A DNA stretch of 64,000 bases from positions 11,173 to 75,172 of the forward strand of contig CALJKJ010000050.1 in NCBI GenBank assembly GCA_937973685.1, written 5' to 3'. Below, in pieces: positions 62,437 through 64,000 of this stretch (positions are counted from its first letter, which is position 1; each line of letters begins with the position of its first letter). A model generated the notes under the pieces. The model was not told the DNA's origin. It saw only the letters and a list, made by a program, of their open reading frames with translations, and searched no databases. This stretch comes from an uncultured Flavobacteriales bacterium. GTDB lineage: Bacteria; Bacteroidota; Bacteroidia; Flavobacteriales_D; Crocinitomicaceae. The position numbers and the translations under genes are program-made.

Positions 62437-63963
62437 ATGATGAAAAAATTAATAATGCTTTTGTTCTTGGGTTGCTCCCTTATCGGATTTTCTCAAAAAT
62501 TACGCTTCAAAGTAGATGGCATCAAAGACACGACTGTGTTCTTGACTAAATACTACGGTTCAAAATTGTATTATGCGGACACGGCAATCATGAAAAATGG
62601 TGTTGCTGAATTTACAGCAACAGAATCCTTAAAACCTGGAATTCTTGCCTTATTGATGCCCGGTCAAAAGTATTTTGAGTTCATTTACAACAACGAGGAA
62701 ATCAACATCGAAACAAAATCTCCGCGTTTCATTGATGACATGAAAATAAAAAAGTCGGAAGAAAACAAGTTGTTCATTGGCTATATTCAATTTTTGCAAA
62801 ACCAACGCAACAATGCGAACGAAATCAAAGCGAAACGCGACGTCATCAAAGGAAAAGATGAGGTGATGGAAAAAATGTACGACAAGCAATTGGATTCCAT
62901 TTCAACGGGTGTAACGAATTACCAAAAAAGTTTGATCGACAATAACAAAGAGAAATTAGTGAGTAAATTGTTGAAAATGTCGATGGATATCACCATTCCT
63001 GAGCCACCAAAAAATGACAAAGGCGAAGCAATTGATCCTGATTTCCGTTACCACTATTTTAGAGCGCATTACTGGGACAATGTTGATTTGTCGGACGACC
63101 GTTTGGTCAACACACAAGTGTTTGGTCAAAAAATCGAATTCTACTTTGGTAAAAACATGTTGTTGCAACACCCGGATACTATTTTAAAAGTAGCTTACCA
63201 ATTCTGTGATCGTTTGAAACCATCTTCTGAAGTGTTCAAGTTTTCAGTGGACTACATCACTAACAATTTTGCAAAGTCAAATATCATGGGAATGGACAAA
63301 GTTTTTGTCATGATGGCCGATCGTTATTACTGCCGAACAAATCCTGAGACAGGAAAATCATACGCGTACTGGATGCCCAAAGAGAAATTAGACGATTTGT
63401 GCAAAGACAACATCGTTAAGAAAAAACTTGTTCAAGGTGTTGTTCCGCCAAACGTTATTTTACGCGACACTACCGATAAAAACTGGCGCGGATTCTACGA
63501 TTTAAAATCAGAGTACACCATCTTGTATTTCTGGGATCCTGAGTGTGGTCACTGTAAAAAAATCACGCCAAAAATGCAGAAATTGTACGCTGAGAAATTA
63601 AAAGCGCGCAATGTAGAAGTCTTTGCCGTTGGAAAAGCAACAGGTGATGATTTCGAAAAATGGAAAAAATTCATCCGTGACAACAAGTTAACGTTCATCA
63701 ATGTCGGATTAACAAAGTCCTTGTACGAGGAAGCGGTAAAAGATGCCTTGCCGTTAATGAAGTACACCAACATTGAGTCGTTGAACTACCACGACACGTA
63801 TGATTTGTATGCTACTCCGCGCATCATTGTGTTGGACAAAGACAAAAAAATCATCGCGAAACAATTGACCATCTCGCAATTAGAAGACTTGATGGACCGC
63901 TTGCAAAATATCAAAGACGCACCGATCTTATTCCCTCCAGATCCGGAAGAGGAAGCTCATTAA
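62437..63963 (+). CDS. Exported thioredoxin-fold protein (DUF4369/DUF5106-like N-terminus)
   Basis: 508 residues with a signal peptide (MMKKLIMLLFLGCSLIGFSQ). An N-terminal beta domain (KLRFKVDGIKDTTVFLTKYYGS) resembles DUF4369, the helical middle resembles DUF5106, and residues about 345-500 form a TlpA-like thioredoxin domain with redox motif Cys370-Gly-His-Cys373. It likely acts in periplasmic disulphide chemistry; partners unknown. I start at ATG 62437 (62440 is equally possible) rather than TTG 62386. Confidence 0.87.
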   Translation: MMKKLIMLLFLGCSLIGFSQKLRFKVDGIKDTTVFLTKYYGSKLYYADTAIMKNGVAEFTATESLKPGILALLMPGQKYFEFIYNNEEINIETKSPRFIDDMKIKKSEENKLFIGYIQFLQNQRNNANEIKAKRDVIKGKDEVMEKMYDKQLDSISTGVTNYQKSLIDNNKEKLVSKLLKMSMDITIPEPPKNDKGEAIDPDFRYHYFRAHYWDNVDLSDDRLVNTQVFGQKIEFYFGKNMLLQHPDTILKVAYQFCDRLKPSSEVFKFSVDYITNNFAKSNIMGMDKVFVMMADRYYCRTNPETGKSYAYWMPKEKLDDLCKDNIVKKKLVQGVVPPNVILRDTTDKNWRGFYDLKSEYTILYFWDPECGHCKKITPKMQKLYAEKLKARNVEVFAVGKATGDDFEKWKKFIRDNKLTFINVGLTKSLYEEAVKDALPLMKYTNIESLNYHDTYDLYATPRIIVLDKDKKIIAKQLTISQLEDLMDRLQNIKDAPILFPPDPEEEAH

Positions 63964-63968
63964 AACAG

Positions 63969-64000
63969 AAAAGCACTTTCAAATGAAAGTGCTTTTTTTT
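63969..64000 (+). terminator. Rho-independent terminator at the window end
   Basis: 12-bp stem AAAAGCACTTTC with its complement (63969-63980, 63985-63996), 4-nt loop and eight T. Confidence 0.9.

Overview
This is a 64 kb stretch of low-GC chromosome from a member of the Bacteroidota, most likely the Flavobacteriales (my inference). The evidence is: repeated TAnnTTTG -7 boxes, several with a TTTG -33 box 18-20 nt upstream; families typical of the phylum (DUF3078 and Porin_10 outer-membrane proteins, an OmpP1/FadL-like barrel, DUF5683, ribosomal protein bTHX, archaeal/eukaryotic-type prolyl-tRNA synthetase, BshA bacillithiol enzyme); and weak Shine-Dalgarno signals. I see no phage, plasmid, complete insertion sequence, CRISPR array, toxin-antitoxin pair or defence island. 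Nearly all the window is core genome.

Layout. 1-4.2 kb: acyl-CoA carboxylase carboxyltransferase, ElaA-like acetyltransferase and M13 lipoprotein peptidase. 4.3-7.6 kb (minus): a possible 50-residue protein, a vWA-domain membrane protein and a DUF3078 barrel. 7.7-13.1 kb: thiolase, then bshA and a NagZ/beta-lactamase-like fusion on the minus strand. 13.3-18.0 kb: mutL, two rhomboid proteases and a membrane-anchored endonuclease/exonuclease/phosphatase. 18.0-18.4 kb: a gene-free block with repeats. 18.4-26.3 kb: DEAD-box helicase; then, on the minus strand, hemB, fabG, a porin, rpsT with tRNA-Glu, an unknown gene and proS. 26.3-32.3 kb: surface and cell-wall genes, a LuxC-type acyl-CoA reductase divergent from a ferredoxin, and an unknown exported protein. 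32.4-38.0 kb: parA-parB-DUF5683-dapB-lepB-wbqC cluster. 38.0-38.3 kb: a probable orphan small RNA and a repeat. 38.3-46.0 kb: exported protein, ilvE, recQ, a LexA-like regulator with its operator, a BrkB-family membrane protein with an ABC ATPase, and a small unknown gene. 46.1-50.1 kb: rRNA methyltransferase, MATE transporter, fmt, HU. 50.3-55.5 kb: trmH, bTHX, serC-serA-DUF1015-yggS. 55.5-64 kb: M49 peptidase, ACP phosphodiesterase-like gene, MltF-type lytic transglycosylase, miaA, an unusual ABC ATPase/permease pair, and a thioredoxin-fold lipid-era secreted protein.

How it fits together. Several genes act on the cell wall (GH73 glucosaminidase, NagZ fusion, MltF, DapB) and on translation (ProRS, S20, bTHX, tRNA-Glu, Fmt, MiaA, TrmH, rRNA methyltransferase). 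serC-serA with DUF1015 forms a serine-synthesis block. The most interesting non-coding features are a promoter-hairpin unit at 38036-38141 that looks like a free-standing small RNA, two families of short interspersed repeats, and a recurring arrangement in which the -7 box ends 4-5 nt before the start codon, which predicts leaderless mRNAs.
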